DNA of 64,000 nt from Mallotus nudiflorus. Its lineage: Eukaryota; Streptophyta; Magnoliopsida; Malpighiales; Euphorbiaceae. The notes beneath the pieces were generated by a model. That model searched no databases, was not told the origin of the DNA, and saw only the letters and a list, made by a program, of their open reading frames with translations. Below are positions 35,501 to 47,539 of the stretch, piece after piece (positions within the stretch are counted from its first letter, which is position 1; each line of letters starts with the position of its first letter). The position numbers were made by a program, and so were the translations under genes. The DNA lies in NCBI GenBank assembly GCA_947683625.1, contig CANTUR010000793.1:682001-746000 (forward strand), in the 5' to 3' direction.

Positions 35501-37035
35501 AATATTTGCCAACCACTGGGTGTCCTCTACCACTTCTAAAAACTTTGCCTTAAACTATTTTTCGACCTCTTCCTTAACCAAAAGAGCCTATTCCGGCCTT
35601 AACCTCCCTTTCTTTTGCTTTATTGGCGCTATATAGGGATCCTGTGTTCTGAGATCTCCCTGTCGATTCCGGACAGGTCTTCATAACTCCAAGCAAATAC
35701 TTTCTGTTTCTTTTTTAAGATTTCTTTCATTTTTTCTCTCTCATCATGAGTTAAACCAGAAGCAAGCAATATATTTTTAGGATTATCATTTGTGCCTAAA
35801 TTAAATGACTCAGTTTGCGTGGAATTAATGTCAAGCATATGCATGAAATGATCATCACAAATAGAATAACTATTAGGAAACACATCACATAAATAAATAA
35901 ATTTGGACTTCATTGCATTCACTTTTGAAAAGAAAATATCATCATTCTTAAACAGAGAAGCAAAAGAAACATCATAGTCATTATAAAAGGTATCTATGAT
36001 AGAGTTGAGAATGTAGGTTTCAAAATAAAGTTCTTTGCTTTGATCATCAATGCCTTTCTACTCCGAGGTAACTTTATCCTCTTTAAACTCCTTTTCAGCC
36101 AACACCAGCTCCTCAGTAGGGGCTTCTTTAATAGCAACACCCTTGGCTTTATTCACGAATTCCATAAAGATTTCAAACCCTGGAATAACTTCCCTAGCCA
36201 TCAGGAGAGGTTATGGAGTCTCGCTGTATGGGTACTCGATGCCTTCTTTCGTAAATATCTCCTATAGAGTTTTCTTTTCAGCCATGGCTTCCTTTTCCTT
36301 TTCTTCAGACTGGCCCCAAACATCTATCTCTTCCTCAGCTCTGTCAACCTCTTTGAGCCCTAGCCCATGCTTCAAAACAGGCACTTTGTTTCCCACAAAC
36401 TCTGAAGGTCCGCTCTGATTTTTTCCCAACCCCATGCTGAGCAGAAACTTCTTGTTGCACATCATTTTCAAAACATTTTCATCCATCTCATCCTCATAAA
36501 TTACATAAACCTCAAAACTGGGACTAAAGGAGACCTCCTTGGGTGTCAACTTCAGTACAACCACAACGACTTCAGTTTCAGCTGAGATGGTGACAACCCT
36601 TCCTTCATGAGGGAATTTAATTTTTTGATGGACAGTGGATGGGACGCCGCCCAGGGGGTAAAACCATGGCCTCCCCAATAAAATGGCAAATGTCACCAGG
36701 ATATTAATTATGTGCAAATCAACCCAAACTTTTATAGGTCCCGTTTTAACCAGTGCCCTAAATGTTCTTTCCACAGACCTTTTGGTGTCATCATAAGCTT
36801 TAATAACTACCTCATAAGGCTTTAAGTCAGCCACCGTTAACCCTAACTTTGGTAGAATCTTTAACGGACACACATTGATGGCGGAACCATTGTCGACCAC
36901 CACGCAGCAAGTCATTTTCCCTTTCACCTCAGCCTTGATAAATAGATCCTTGTGGTGATCCCTCCCCTCTAAAGGTAGATCATCATTAGAAAATGTTATC
37001 ATCCCTTGAGGGGTTTCCATTAGTGACTTGACCAT
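32576..37035 (-). pseudogene. pol of the Tat element: protease, reverse transcriptase, RNase H, second RNase H, integrase
   Basis: Protease (about 37035-36262): VVVDNGSAINVCP and LLGRPWFYPLGGVPS. Reverse transcriptase (about 35560-34930): VCVDYRDLNKACPKDDF, MPFGLKNAGATY and the active-site YVDDMMVKS. RNase H (about 34870-34400): GAMLAHEGEE and YSLVEKTFLAVIWA. A second, archaeal-type RNase H (about 34310-34073): MYFDGAVNNKGVRIGVIL and GDSMLVIK, a mark of the Tat lineage. Integrase (33847-32576): the H-H-C-C finger with CHNCQTYGD, then GIDIIGE, MDNGVQF and ANGVVEV supplying D, D and E. Stops between these parts (at 35923-36261, about 35330, 34925, 33200 and 32885) break the frame, while the catalytic residues I checked remain. 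Confidence 0.88.
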
Positions 37036-37549
37036 TTGCTCTGGAGTAAAATTAGTGGAGATCTTTTTCTAATCTAGAGCTAGAACCAGGGCCTCCTTGT
37101 GATCCCTAGAATGCATAAGTAATTCCCAGACACTGGCAATAGTCTCCTTACTTTACTCTATTTCTTTCCTTTTTTCTAAACTTTTGGCTTTTTTGGGCTC
37201 AGACTTGGCAGACTCGGGTTCCTCTTTCTTTTCTTCAACCTTCTCCATAGATTGACTTGGTTCACTCCCCTCGTTGTCCCACAAGTCAACTCGCTCCTCT
37301 CCTTCATCATCAGAACTCCACATGTCCAAGACGTGTACCTATAATTCCATGGGTTGTTTGCTTGGTTTTAAATTCTCAGGTTTGGTTCTTAGGGTATTAT
37401 GGGATATATCAATGAAAGAGTTTAAGACTTGCTCCTCTGTTAGACCAGAGTTGACTATCAAAATAGGTGTATTTGGTAGTGGTACATTTCAGTAATTAGG
37501 TAAGGGGTTGGTTTGTGTGTCTGGCTTTTTGGTTTTTGGGTTGGTAATT

Positions 37550-38716
37550 TTGCTTAAGTCTATTAGGTCTTACATTTCATATTTTAACTGAGCACAACTG
37601 TCTGTGTCATGTCCGATGGTCTGATGGTAAGGGTTGTTGTGAAGGCAAGGGCCATAGCAGGTTCTTCTCAAGGAGCTTGTTAAGGACCTTGGACATGGGA
37701 CGTCCCAGATTCAAAAATCTCTGAGGTTGTCTAATTGCATTAACCTATACATTGTTGCTCAGTGGATGAATGGCATGAATTTGAACATTATTGCTTGAAC
37801 TGGCTCCCTCTTTGCCCCTAGACCCTCTTCCGAAGAATTTATTCTCTTAAGCCAGATCTGACTCTTTTTGGACCCCAAACCTGTATAATTCTTCAAAGCT
37901 TTTGATTCCCAAATCCCTCAACTTTCTAGACAGTGTTGGGACACACCCTTCTATTGCCAGGACTAGCTGGTCTGACTCAGTAGGCCTATGCCTCATTAAA
38001 GACAATTTTCCCTTCCAATGAGTCAGGTAATCAGCAAAAGACTCGTTAAAGTTTTGCTTGGTGTTCTGCAGATCTCTTAAGGATACCTCTAACTGAACAT
38101 TGAGACCGTCTTGCTTGATAAAGGCAGCACACAATTCCTTCCAATCTGATTGAACATGTGATTCCAAGGTGTAGGACCAATGGATCAGCCCTCCTTCTAA
38201 TGAAATAGGGAATTGCTTGATGATTTGGCTTTCAGTCAGCTCGGTAGCCTTCATATGAGTCACATACTGCTTCAAGTGCAAATGGGGATCTTCAGTGCTA
38301 GTGTATTTCTTCATATCAGGGAATTTAAACTTACGAGGTAGCGGTTCATCTTCCTTTTCCAGATTCAGATCATAATCCAGGAGAGCAACAATACCTTTCT
38401 CCTGCATCATCATCTGCATCTGATTCATTGCCTTGGTCATGCTCTTAGCCCACTCAGTTTAACCCACATCTTCAGTTGGGTTCACATTTCTTTGATTTGT
38501 CAGATTGGCCAACACCGTTACGTCATTTTCCTCCCTTCCTCTAATTGGGATTTCCTCATCGAGATCCACTAGATTGATTAGTGGTGCATTGGATGGCTAT
38601 GCCAGCTGGTTTTCCTTGATGAGCTTAGTAATTTCCCTCATCATAGATTGGGTTTCTACCATTACTTCATCTTTTAGCTGTGCCCCAAATGCTTCTGGAT
38701 CAAACCCTCCTGCCAT
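37550..38716 (-). pseudogene. gag of the Tat element
   Basis: Starts MAGGFDPEAFGAQLKDE at 38716. The core (38440-37847) reads KFKFPDMKKYTSTEDPHLHL, FPISLEGGLIHW and QNFNESFADYLTHW, the retrotransposon gag pattern. The C-terminal part reads RFLNLGRPMSKVLNKLLEE. Stops follow NQLA (TAG), VG (TAA) and SDLA (TAA). The product would be the capsid-like particle protein. Confidence 0.82.
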
Positions 38717-39629
38717 TCTCACTTCTGAATTTCTAACTAGACGACCTGAACTATTTCGGACCCACCCTGTTGAGCTCGAAGGATCTATAGTGCTGCAAAA
38801 TCATTGGTTAGAATGATGCATGACGTGTATACGTGATATGCAAGTCCATTTTATTTTAAGAAAATAATCACAAAAAAGAAGACACACAATACCAAAATGC
38901 GAAGCTTAAATGTGCAAACTTCCGCCCTTATTTCTCCCACATGCTTATTCTATGGTGAGTATCTTGTCCTGGGTTTTTTGGCCTGAGTTTTAATTATCAA
39001 TGGGGGATAACAAAATCGACGTATGCGAGATAACTCTCAAAATGATCCAGATAGGTAATGTTTCCTTTAAATAAAGCCCAAGTCCATTTCCTATGAGCCA
39101 AGGTCCTTAGCACCATAAACTCACTTGTCAAGGCCCATTTGAAATGGGTCATGAATAGGCATGAGAGGCCTTTATTAACTAGTTTATTTATAATGGGCTT
39201 TGATTGGACATAAGGGCCCATTTTACCTTGGATCGCTTATTGATGGGCTCAAAATTTATTTTAAGGGTCCATTATATGGCATAATACACATGCACGTAGG
39301 AAAATTCTTAAGGATAGTTGCTAGGTCATTACATGGGCTTAAGTCTTAGGTAAAAAGGCTTCGGCTCCCACAACGATATACATCCATATATGTCTCCCCA
39401 TTCAAGGGTTAAACAACGTGGATTAGTACGTGTTATGAGTGACAATAATCAAATATTCCACCACCAGGTTTGAGTGAAACGTAGGTAGCGAAGTACTGAC
39501 TATTGCCGGGTTTATTTGGGACTGAAGAGCTCATTGTATGCAAAATGTGTAGTGAATGCATAAATACAGGAAGAAATAAGAAAATAATTAAAGATGATAA
39601 AATATAGAACACTGGAATTAGTTTCTCTA
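38717..39629 (-). other. Leader of the Tat element
   Basis: Non-coding stretch between primer site and gag. It contains several GGGCC(C/T) blocks in both directions (about 39070-39270). No gene seen. Confidence 0.6.
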
Positions 39630-39647
39630 TCCCCAGTGTAGTCGCCA
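39630..39647 (-). promoter_or_regulatory. Primer binding site of the Tat element
   Basis: On the minus strand TGGCGACTACACTGGGGA begins one base after the 5' LTR. The TGGCGACT start fits tRNA primers reported for Tat/Ogre elements (tRNA-Arg in Ogre). The exact tRNA is not proven here. Confidence 0.65.
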
Positions 39648-39648
39648 C

Positions 39649-41604
39649 TGTAGGCGGCGGGGTCTAGTGCGCGCTCAAGTGTTTGACGACCACGGCACTG
39701 TGTGGGCTGAGGCCCACTTGAAAATATGATATAGGTCTTAGGCCTATTCAGAGATGGAGTTGCCACCCAGATAAAAGCTGGGACATACTGTACAACAACT
39801 GGATCCCACAGAGGTTCCCATAAGCCATCATCAAAGATCAGGTTTGGAAACTGGGTATGAGCGTTTGAATGCTCACCCAACCTTGCGGTTGGCCTCTATT
39901 TGTGTTTTGCATTTTATTACCTTTAATTATTTAATTATTTCCTCATTTACATTCAGAATTACACTTGCCTTCATTTTCTTTCCAAATTTTACAATTAAGT
40001 CCAAGTTTGCACATTAATCCAATTTCATGCTTTTGAATCTTAACATTCAATAAAGATAAAATAAATAATAATTGACAACCATATATTCGAAATCAAATAG
40101 GGGGAAAGGATTAGGGATTATAATGCTTTTAGGCAAAATAACAAATAATATACGGAAAGTAAACTGAGTATATACCGAAAGTAAACCGGTAATAAACATA
40201 AACATAATGATATAAAAAGGATAGCTAACAAAGGCGACTACTCAATAATGAAAATCATCAAGTAACTCCTATAATAAACACACAATTAGTTCCCTCTTTC
40301 AAAACACGAAATCATGTATCATAATACTTACAAAGAAATGCTCTAAAAAAGGGGTTGCATATTACGGACCAAAGAAATCATCAAATAATCTAAGTGAACA
40401 TCATCATGCAATGAAATAGCCATGCATAAAGTCAAAAAGAGCAGGTTAAGTGGTCATCTCAAAAAAAATTTAATGAAAAGAGTAAAGCTAAAAAGCGGGT
40501 TGGCCTGTCAATATGGCGATCGCCTCATTGGCAAGAGGCGACGCCTTTGTGATGAGGCGATCGCCTTATTGATAAGAGGCGATGCCTCTATGAACAGGCA
40601 TCGCCTGATTAACAGGCATCGCCTGATTAACAGGCTAGTTCGACTCTCAAAACTATTAGACTTCTACTTTAAGCAAACAATACATGCATATATACATTCA
40701 AAAAGTGCCAAATCACAACTACATATAGAAGTCTAAAGGATCACATTAATGAAATGAGACATTAAGCAAAATAAACTAAAAATATACCTAAAGTATACTA
40801 ACAACTTAGTTACGCATAAGCAAAAACACACAAAATAATGAATATGTTGAGCTTAAGTATAAGTTTTTACCAAAAATGAAAGGCCCTCAGAGATGTATCC
40901 TTGATTGTAATCCTCACTAAGATGTGATTTCTACCTTGACACAAGCTTCCTCCTTCTTCTCCTAGGAAATGTGGACTTCCTCTAGCTTGGATCTACCCTT
41001 TCTTCCTTAAGGACGTTTTTCTTTGCCTCCCTTTTTTTTAGAGCTCTCATCTTCTTTTCTCTGTATTCTCTTCAATGGTTCATCCTCCTCTCCTCTCCTC
41101 CTTTTTTTCTCTCTCTTTTTTTCCTTTTATCCCCTACCTTACCCATGCCCCTAAGCCCTCTAGCTCATTATGAGCCTTCATAGCCTTTTTCTTTCCCCCA
41201 AAAACCTCTTTCTCATACAAAAACAGGCCTGGGGTGTAGGACCCATACCACTTGGCCACCATGGTTGCAGTTGCAAGTGGTCTGCTACAGAGGCGGTGCT
41301 TCTTCGATGAGGTGACAGCCTTTGTGGCAACTGCCAAAGAGGCAATCATCTCATTACACTAAGGCGATGCCTCTTTAGCCTGGGCCTGTGTTGGGCCAAG
41401 TGGGCCTGGGCCGATTCCAAGCAATTGGGCTAAGTTTTAGGCTTTTTAGACTTTTAGGCTTTCAAGTCCACTTTCATTGGAGATTCAGGTTTCATTCTTA
41501 TGTCCAAGTTTCACACTCTCATCATTGGGCTTGACAATGGGCCGGTCAAACCGAGCACCCCTAATTCATCCCCTAACACAGGCTGACCAAATCGGGTGTC
41601 TACA
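39649..41604 (-). repeat. 5' LTR of the Tat element
   Basis: Ends are TGTAGGC (one change from TGTAGAC) and GTCTACA. Its palindrome clusters are at about 40515-40625 and 41285-41372. GGCGATCGCC survives at 40515-40524, and GAGGCGATCGCCTT at 40554-40567. It would hold the promoter for the genomic RNA. Confidence 0.92.
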
Positions 41605-41649
41605 ATAACCTTATATGGAAAATTTTTAGAATGACTCTAAAATTAATAC

Positions 41650-44600
41650 CTTTCTTAAGAAATTATTTTTTTTTAATCAAAATCCAATTTGAATTCCTCA
41701 TAATTTAAGTAAAAAAAAAAAAGTAACACTTGAGTTGCCAAGCCATGACTAACATACTTGCATTCTAGCTTTGCTAAAAACTAATCGGTTTTGGCTATAC
41801 CAAATACTCCACCAAATATAAACCATCCACTCAAGAACCTCTATCTCACAGCTTTGCCTGATTTGTTGAAACTAGTCCCACAACGAACTAATTTCCATAG
41901 CATTGGATTGAATACCTAGTAAAGATAAAAAAAAACTATAATCCTTTTAACTAGAAACGATCCTTAAATAAATGAATTAAGGTCTCCACACATTGACCAT
42001 ATAAAGGACACAGTTAAGAAACTTTAATACTCATCGACTTTAATTTTGAGAAAAAAAATAAAATATTATGTAAAGCTCACCTAAGATATGAAGCTTTGGA
42101 GCAATATTTAGTTTCATCCCATCAGTAAAAGAGCTTGAAGAAGAACCACCTATAGCCATATTACATTCAAGCCTATAATTAGTTTTAACAGAAATTTATT
42201 CATGTTTTATTAAACTCTAATACCTATGATCAACTAGCAAATAGTAATTGAGAGGAATCTAAAGTTTTTCCTCAACTTCGAAAGGAAGGAAGTGGTCACA
42301 AACCAATAAAACATTCAAGCATTTTGTTTCAGCAATAATGAACATATTAACTGTAAACTCCAAAGGCAAGCCCCTAGAGATTAGTGTTTTCATATTGTTA
42401 ATACCTCATATTTATTTGTTAGACCAAATTTTTACCGAGGCACTATTACTAATTCTCCAACCTATATATTCAAAAAGGAGATGATGTACATAATATTCCT
42501 CCAAACATACCTTGGGCAAATAACCCACGTTGGCTTCTGCAAAACAAAATTGTGATTAATATTTAGCTACCAAAAATGTGGGCACATAAAAAATTTAAAT
42601 CAGTGAGTAATATCCAGCCTTATTTTGCAAAAAGCGTCATATTAAAATGGTGTAAATGACGAAATCCCAAACCACCTTTTATTTTAGGCTTAGCCAATTT
42701 AATCCAACTAAACCTCAAACCACCTTTTAATGAATTTTTATTTTTTTTATTATTAAACATATCTCCCTACCAAAACTTATTAATCATATTCTGAAGTTTG
42801 CACAAGAAGTAGCTAGCACGGTAAAGTAACTCATCACTTATTTGGGGATAGTTTGAGGAACTGAATTAATTAATATTTCCTTACCTCCTCTACTTAACAA
42901 CTTTTACTTTTGCCCTTTCAATTTCTTGCATAATCATTTAAAAAACCAAAAATAAGCTTTTTAGAGTAACCCACCAAAGTTGGTAGACCCAAATAGCAAA
43001 GTTGTTTACACTCTAATATAGTGGCCCTAGCAAATAGTATAATATCAATCATTAAAAAAAATAAATGTGAAATAGTAGGAGTAGAATGACTCACTCTAAT
43101 ACGATGTATAACTCTTTATAAAACTAATTTCTTAATCATTGCTAAAAACCCTTCACACGTAGTAAGAATAAATATGGAGAAACTATATCTCCTTGATGAA
43201 GACCTCTACTTACTTTAAGAAAACCTTTAACTTGACTATTACTGAGAAATAAAAAGGATGAGATTCTAAACACGTCATTATCAATTGAACAAACTGACCT
43301 AGAAATTACCAATTTTATCATTATTTACTCCTAATAATTATATTCTACAAGATTATAAGCTTTGCTCATGTTAAGTTTAATGGCCATGATAGCCTTTTTA
43401 CCCTTTATCTTGTGCTTTATTGAATGAAAAATCTTAAAAGCCATAATAACATTATTAGTAATTAAATGACTCAACATAAAGACACTTTGAGACTCATAAA
43501 TTAAAGCCAAACATCACTAATTTGAGGTTATTAACCAAGACTTAAGAAATTAATTTATATAAAACATTACATAAACTAATATGTCTAAGATCCTTAAAAT
43601 ATTAAGGAGACTTCACCATAGGGATTAAGGTAATAAATGTGTGGTTTAAGTTAGGCAATAAGTCACCAAAATGAAGAAAATGTAACACTATGTAAGTCAC
43701 ATTATGGTCAACTATTTGCTAAAACTTTTGCAAAAATAGAACATGCATGCCATCTACATGAGGCATTTTACTAAAGGGCATTTGTTTAAGAGCAAACAAC
43801 ACTTCAAAATTTATATAAGGAGACAAAATCAAAGCACATTGGTCCTCATTTAGGCTAGTGTCAATTGCTAAAAGAGAAATGCTCAAAGGATCAGGGAGCA
43901 CTAGCACTACTTATATAAATATCATGATAAAATGAAAAATTAGTTGCTTAACTGACTCATCACCATCATGCCAATGCCCTATAACATCCTTCAAACAATT
44001 AATACTAGTATACCATCTTCTCTTTGAAGCTTTCCAATGAAGGAAATTTATATTCTTATTCCATGTTTCCAACTAAACTATTCTTGACCTTTGCCTTTAA
44101 TATTCTTCCTTTTATAATAATAATTCTCCAACAAAAGCTTATAGCTAGGTAATATCCTTTGTAAGGGTACTAGAATTATTTGCTTGTTTAAGGGTAGCCA
44201 ATATGTTCATTTTTTCCCCAAGTTCCTCGTAAATAGTATTAAAAGTTATCTTACTCCATAGTTTAAGAGTTTGAGCATACATTGAAATTTTGTTTAGAAT
44301 GGGCCTATTACCAAAAGCAATCTTCTAACCCATAGCAACTTGGATCCACGTATTATGCACCACTTTAAAGCAAGATTAGTCTCATAGCTATATAACCTCA
44401 AATCAAAAAGGTCATTTGATAGCAGTTCTCCCCAACACTAGACTTTCAAAATTAAAGAGTATAGGAGAATAATCTCAATCATAGTCATACAAATGATGAA
44501 CAATAAACTTGAAAATAAATGGACCCAAGACTCATTGCCAAAACACTGATTTAATCACTCATAAATTGTTGCCTCACCCCTTCAGCCATTACACCAAGTA

Positions 44601-46600
44601 AATATACCACCAACATATCTAAGACCTCAAAAGCTAAATTTATCAACAATAGATAAAAACATCTCCATGTAATAAAAATCTCTATATATACCACCATGTT
44701 TTTCATAGATTAAAAAAACTCATTAAAATCTCTAAAGCAAATACATGGTGAATGTCTATTTAATAAGAACTATCCGAGAAAGGAGTATGTTTTAAACTTA
44801 TTGTGGTGCTTTAAAGAACCATAAACTCCACAACCTGTAGATAAATTATTATTTTTTATCATTTAAAACATCAAAGAAAATGGAATGCAAGTTAAAAGAG
44901 ACTACAAATGTTGAATTTTTTTCTCATAAAGAATAACCAAACCACTAACTCTTTCAGAGTAATCAACATTAAAAAAAAGTAATAAAAATATTTTATTCCT
45001 TCAATTTGTGATTGACACAGTCTAAATTCCATAAGGAAAATGACATTTGGGGAATGCTTCTATACAAAGAAATGTAATGCTCTTAATGATTGAGGGCTCC
45101 TTAACCTCCAAACATTTTAACTTAAAAAGCTTTATATCTCCCGATAAGACTGTTCAATAGCCTCTAATTTGCAAGCTATAAAAGTATATGTAAAAACATA
45201 ATCACCTTTACCCTTTTAACAACAAAGTCCACCTCCATCCCAATTATTGAATCAACATCAGTTTTCCTCTTATTGTCTAGTTTAATTAAAGTTGCACCTC
45301 TATCTGAAGTTGAGGACCCATTTTTATGTTTGCCTAAAGACTTGTTTACAAACACTCCAGCTTTTAAAAACATCTCAAAGACTTGGTTAAGCCACTATGA
45401 GCACAAGAATTTACTCCATAAGCTTTTAGCAAATTTTCTTGAACACTAGAACTAATTAGGGCTGAATAATTAATAACCTAATAGGGCAAAAAAAAAAGGT
45501 TGGCTAAGCATAAGAGTGTCCTTTTTTATAGGAATAAAATTGACATTACAAGTAAATTACTAAACAAGAACATCAACTAAAGTTGTAGTTTCCTGTACTT
45601 ATATTGTTTTCTTCACCAATTTGAGAAATTGAGTTAGCAGTTTGACTACCCTCACCAATAGTAGATTAAGAGAGTGACGAACTCTACTTGCATGAATAGT
45701 TATAAGTGAAATCATATAAGATTTTACAATCGTACTAGTGTTGATACAATATGAGTGTGCAAATAGTGATTGTGGGTTAGTGAGGCACAAAGAAAATGCT
45801 TATATGGTCATTTTTGCACTTTAATTTCATCAGGTTTAGTTTTATATTCATCCTCTATAAAGCCTTAAATAGCCACACTAGTAACAAAAATTTAACAATT
45901 TTTTGTATAAAAAATACACTTATATGCATTTATCTTTATTGTTCCAAGCCATTGTTCCTCTGACAAAAGGAGCCTAAACATTAACCTTTACTCAAGCCCT
46001 TGTGTACCATCCTTAAGAGTTCACATCATCAGTATGAACTTCAATCACCTTTGTAATTTTGCCATTAACTTTGATGATAGAATCTTTATCCCTTCGATTT
46101 AGAGAAAGGCTACAAATACATATTCAAAGTAAACAATGATTAAGACATACATCGAATTGCTATTCATCACCCTTCAATTCACTGAAAACCAGAAATTGTC
46201 AATTATAGTGCCACGACTATCATGACTGTTATACAACTTATTTGATCATGAAGCAAACGTATATACAAAGAGGTTCTACCCTACCTCTTCCAACTAAAAA
46301 CTCCTGGATAGTTTCCAAACACTTATTATTTCATGAGCCAACGACTTCAAATCAAATGGTTTTCTAATAATAGTCAGCCAACCAAGTATTTATCCTAATG
46401 TGAGCATAATTTTTCCTTACTTCTAAGTCCACCTCCTTATCTTCAAATTTTGTGAGAGAGAAGTTTTTCCATAACTCCTCTAACTCATGAGCCATAAATA
46501 GATGACACAAAATATTATTAAATGAAAAAAAAAATGTAGAATAGAAACTCTACGGAAGAAAGCAAACCCTAACCAAAACTAGGAAATCCTAATTTTGTAA
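41650..46600 (-). mobile_element. Decayed L1-type LINE
   Basis: ORF1 starts MAHELEELWKNFSLTKFED at 46495 and has a remnant zinc knuckle (LLNFCY then CGYLRL, about 45880) and a tail reading IIGMEVDFVVKRVKV (about 45200). ORF2 begins near 45130. The endonuclease part reads VIFLMEFRLCQSQIEGIKY (about 45010), and the reverse transcriptase part ALKQMPFSKMPHVDGMHVLF (about 43800), a decayed KAPGPDG motif. The end of ORF2 has MVYIWWSIWYSQNRLVFS (about 41830), typical of the C-terminal region of plant LINEs. Stops and frameshifts occur throughout. The Tat element sits just past its 3' end. No clear poly(A) tail or target duplication was found. Confidence 0.75.
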
Positions 46601-47539
46601 GGAGACAAATTCACAAATGAAAAATGCCATGTTTGAGGTTTTGTTAGATATATATGTATTAATTATAGTTATTGATTAAAAAAATTATAATTTATGAAAA
46701 TAATTTTGTTTTTACCAATTATAGTATGTATAAATTATTTTGTTTCTAGAAAAAAGTACTCTTTCTTTCAATTTTGTTATTGAATCAATCAATTTTATTT
46801 CATCAATTTATTACTTTATAGTCATTAAAAAATTCTTTTAATATAGTATTTTTCTTTGAAAAATAAAAAATTTTCTTTTACATACTTGATGTTCAATAAA
46901 GAAAAATCATAGTTTTTATCTCCTTTATTTATACAATTAATTAACTAAGTAAAGAATTTTATAGGAGTTTCAAGGTTGGGTTTATTTTTTTCAAGTGCTC
47001 ATTATAAGAAAATTTTGATTATTAATGATTAATTAAACAATATATGAATATGTAAAAAAAAAAAAGCACGCAGAGGAAATTTTTGAAAAAACAAACATAA
47101 CACTTTATAAAGAGAGCAATCTAATTGGTAGAGGATTGAAATAGTAATTCAAAATAGAAAGGAAACCTAATTGTTGTAGAATTTGAAATAGGAAAGGAAA
47201 TCTTTAATTTAGTAATAGGGTATACAATTTTTTTAAATAAACATATTTTCTTATTATTATATGTAAAATATTCATGATCTAGTATCATCATGATACTGTA
47301 CAAGGTTTTTTCTTTTTCTTTTTTGATCAACTAGTAAAGATGATTAATTCCATTATTCTAACAATACAAAGGGGGAGAGAAGGGGTGGAGGGCTCAAACC
47401 TTACTTTCCTTAATAGAATGTCTACACCTTTTGTCACTTACACTACTCGTAGGGGACCAAGGTTTGTTCTTTCAGGAAATATCAATAAGAATAGATTAAT
47501 AAAATGAGGAAATTTCTCCTATACAATAAATTATATCCG
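46601..47539. other. AT-rich DNA, nothing recognised
   Basis: No repeat family or protein match could be supported. Short open frames here are A/T-driven. Confidence 0.5.

Larger units (their letters stand above)
24606..41609 (-). mobile_element. Complete Tat/Ogre-type Ty3-gypsy retrotransposon with antisense genes
   Basis: The element is 17.0 kb with two LTRs of about 1.96 kb (24611-26565 and 39649-41604) and a perfect target duplication ATAAC (24606-24610, 41605-41609). Reading on the minus strand: 5' LTR, primer site, leader, gag, protease, reverse transcriptase, RNase H, an extra RNase H, integrase, then two genes in antisense, tandem repeats, polypurine tract and 3' LTR. The protease motif (VVVDNGSAINV), the second RNase H and antisense frames between pol and the 3' LTR are traits of the plant Tat lineage (Tat, Ogre, Retand, Grande). 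Gag and pol carry many stops, so it cannot move by itself. Confidence 0.92.

Noticed and set aside
39512..39880. 122-codon minus-strand open frame across the LTR and primer-site junction
   Set aside because: It crosses the 5' LTR edge of the Tat element and its residues match nothing. Chance frame.
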